Assembly (NCBI GenBank): GCA_005778315.1
Contig: SXOW01000133.1
Coordinates: 1 to 6,090 of the forward strand
Length of the DNA stretch: 6,090 nucleotides
Reading direction: 5' to 3'
From: Acidobacteriota bacterium
GTDB lineage: Bacteria > Acidobacteriota > Vicinamibacteria > Vicinamibacterales > UBA8438
Made by a program: the position numbers and the translations under genes. Numbering within the stretch: position 1 is the first letter of the stretch; every line of letters begins with the position of its first letter. The notes beneath the pieces were generated by a model, which had not been told where the DNA came from, did no database searches, and saw nothing but the letters and a program-made list of their open reading frames with translations. Positions 5,530-6,090 of the stretch are shown here, piece by piece.

Positions 5530-6090
5530 GTGAAAAGCAAGGTCGAGTATCAGTATTGCGGGAAGGTCTTTGACATCACTACCCAGCTTCGAGATCGCAA
5601 CTGGGCCTGTCGACGATCGGGTCTCTTCGGTCGGGATGATCATCAACACAGTGGGATCCCGGTGGCCGTCACCCTGCAACAGCTCGATACCTACTTGTCG
5701 TCGCACGGAACGCTGTACACCACATGCTTTTGAACTGACGTCGTGGGGCGCTGAAGTGAATACCTGCGAAACCGACTTCATGGTGATCACTACCGGCTAC
5801 TCCCATCACCAGCGACATCTGCCGCGGGTTGTCGTTGGAGAGTGCAAGGGTGCTGGAGGCGAGATCACTCCCGACGACGCGGACCATCTCGCGAAGATCG
5901 CTGACGCCCCTCCTCGCAGGCGCGTGAGCGTGTTTGTCGTGTTCGCGAAGACCGGAAAATTCTTAGACGGAGAGATCGACGCCTGCGCACGCGCTCAGGC
6001 TCGTTGGCGTGAGCGCGTGATTCTCCTATCGAAGGACGAACTCGAGCCGTACGACATTTTTGAGCCACACCCAGGAGCAGACCGAATGAC
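5530..6090 (+). pseudogene. PD-(D/E)XK nuclease-like protein, 5'-truncated, one +1 frameshift, open at right edge
   Basis: The first frame (67 codons from GTG 5530) gives YQYCGKVFDITTQL, RSGLFGRDDHQHSGIPVAV and LYTTCF, then TGA at 5731. A fourth T in the TTTT run at 5728-5731 causes the break. In the +1 frame the protein continues without a stop to the window's end: ELTSWGAEV (5732 on), CETDFMVI, VVVGECKGAGGEITPDD, VSVFVVFAKTGKF, and WRERVILLSKDELEPY. D82, with E104 and K106 of the ECK motif at the end of a hydrophobic strand, fits the PD-(D/E)XK nuclease core; numbering is from the repaired reading. The Y-x-Y-C-G-K start looks like half of a CxxC zinc knuckle. Homologous sequence seems to begin right at the insertion-sequence end (about 5515), so the true N-terminus was probably cut away. 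The target of this protein is unknown. Confidence 0.6.

Noticed and set aside
1..6090. CRISPR array, tRNA or rRNA
   Set aside because: I saw no regularly spaced repeats and no tRNA- or rRNA-like sequence on either strand.

Overview
The window is GC-rich bacterial DNA with no RNA genes. I infer an uncultured environmental lineage of the Acidobacteriota or Gemmatimonadota kind. The basis is family content: a secreted bacterial PAL-like NHL propeller, DUF5990, a DUF2164 remnant and a possible TonB-receptor tail. This is not a firm taxonomic assignment.

The left half (1-2874) is ordinary and intact, with three plus-strand genes. They are a DUF5990 protein that may start just off the left edge, a roughly 370-residue two-lobed GNAT-superfamily protein, and a secreted six-bladed NHL propeller of the peptidyl-alpha-hydroxyglycine alpha-amidating lyase-like family. 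The gaps of about 120 nt between them suggest separate transcription units or a loose cluster. Nothing shows that the three share a pathway.

The right half (about 2957-6090) is a gene graveyard. It begins with three overlapping short hairpins. Next comes the N-terminus of a small tyrosine recombinase carrying two 1-nt deletions, then an N-terminal slice of gamma-glutamyltransferase that runs into an unrelated tail. After these lie the C-terminal half of a DUF2164 protein (minus strand) and a short plus-strand C-terminus resembling a TonB-dependent receptor. A minus-strand toxin-antitoxin pair follows: the ribbon-helix-helix antitoxin is intact, and the PIN toxin is broken by two 1-nt deletions although all four of its acidic residues survive. 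It is preceded by a good sigma70-type promoter placed so close that the antitoxin mRNA would be nearly leaderless. Further right are the middle of a second tyrosine recombinase (minus), the C-terminus and right end of an IS1595-family (ISXO2-like) element (plus), and a gene for a PD-(D/E)XK-like protein that lacks its start, carries one +1 frameshift and leaves the window open.

The region looks like an integration hotspot that collected and lost mobile DNA. The only apparently complete gene there is the antitoxin. I see no clear new multi-gene system. The most interesting items are the antitoxin that outlived its toxin, the interrupted ECK-motif nuclease-like gene, and the concentration of single-base frameshifts in the right half only.
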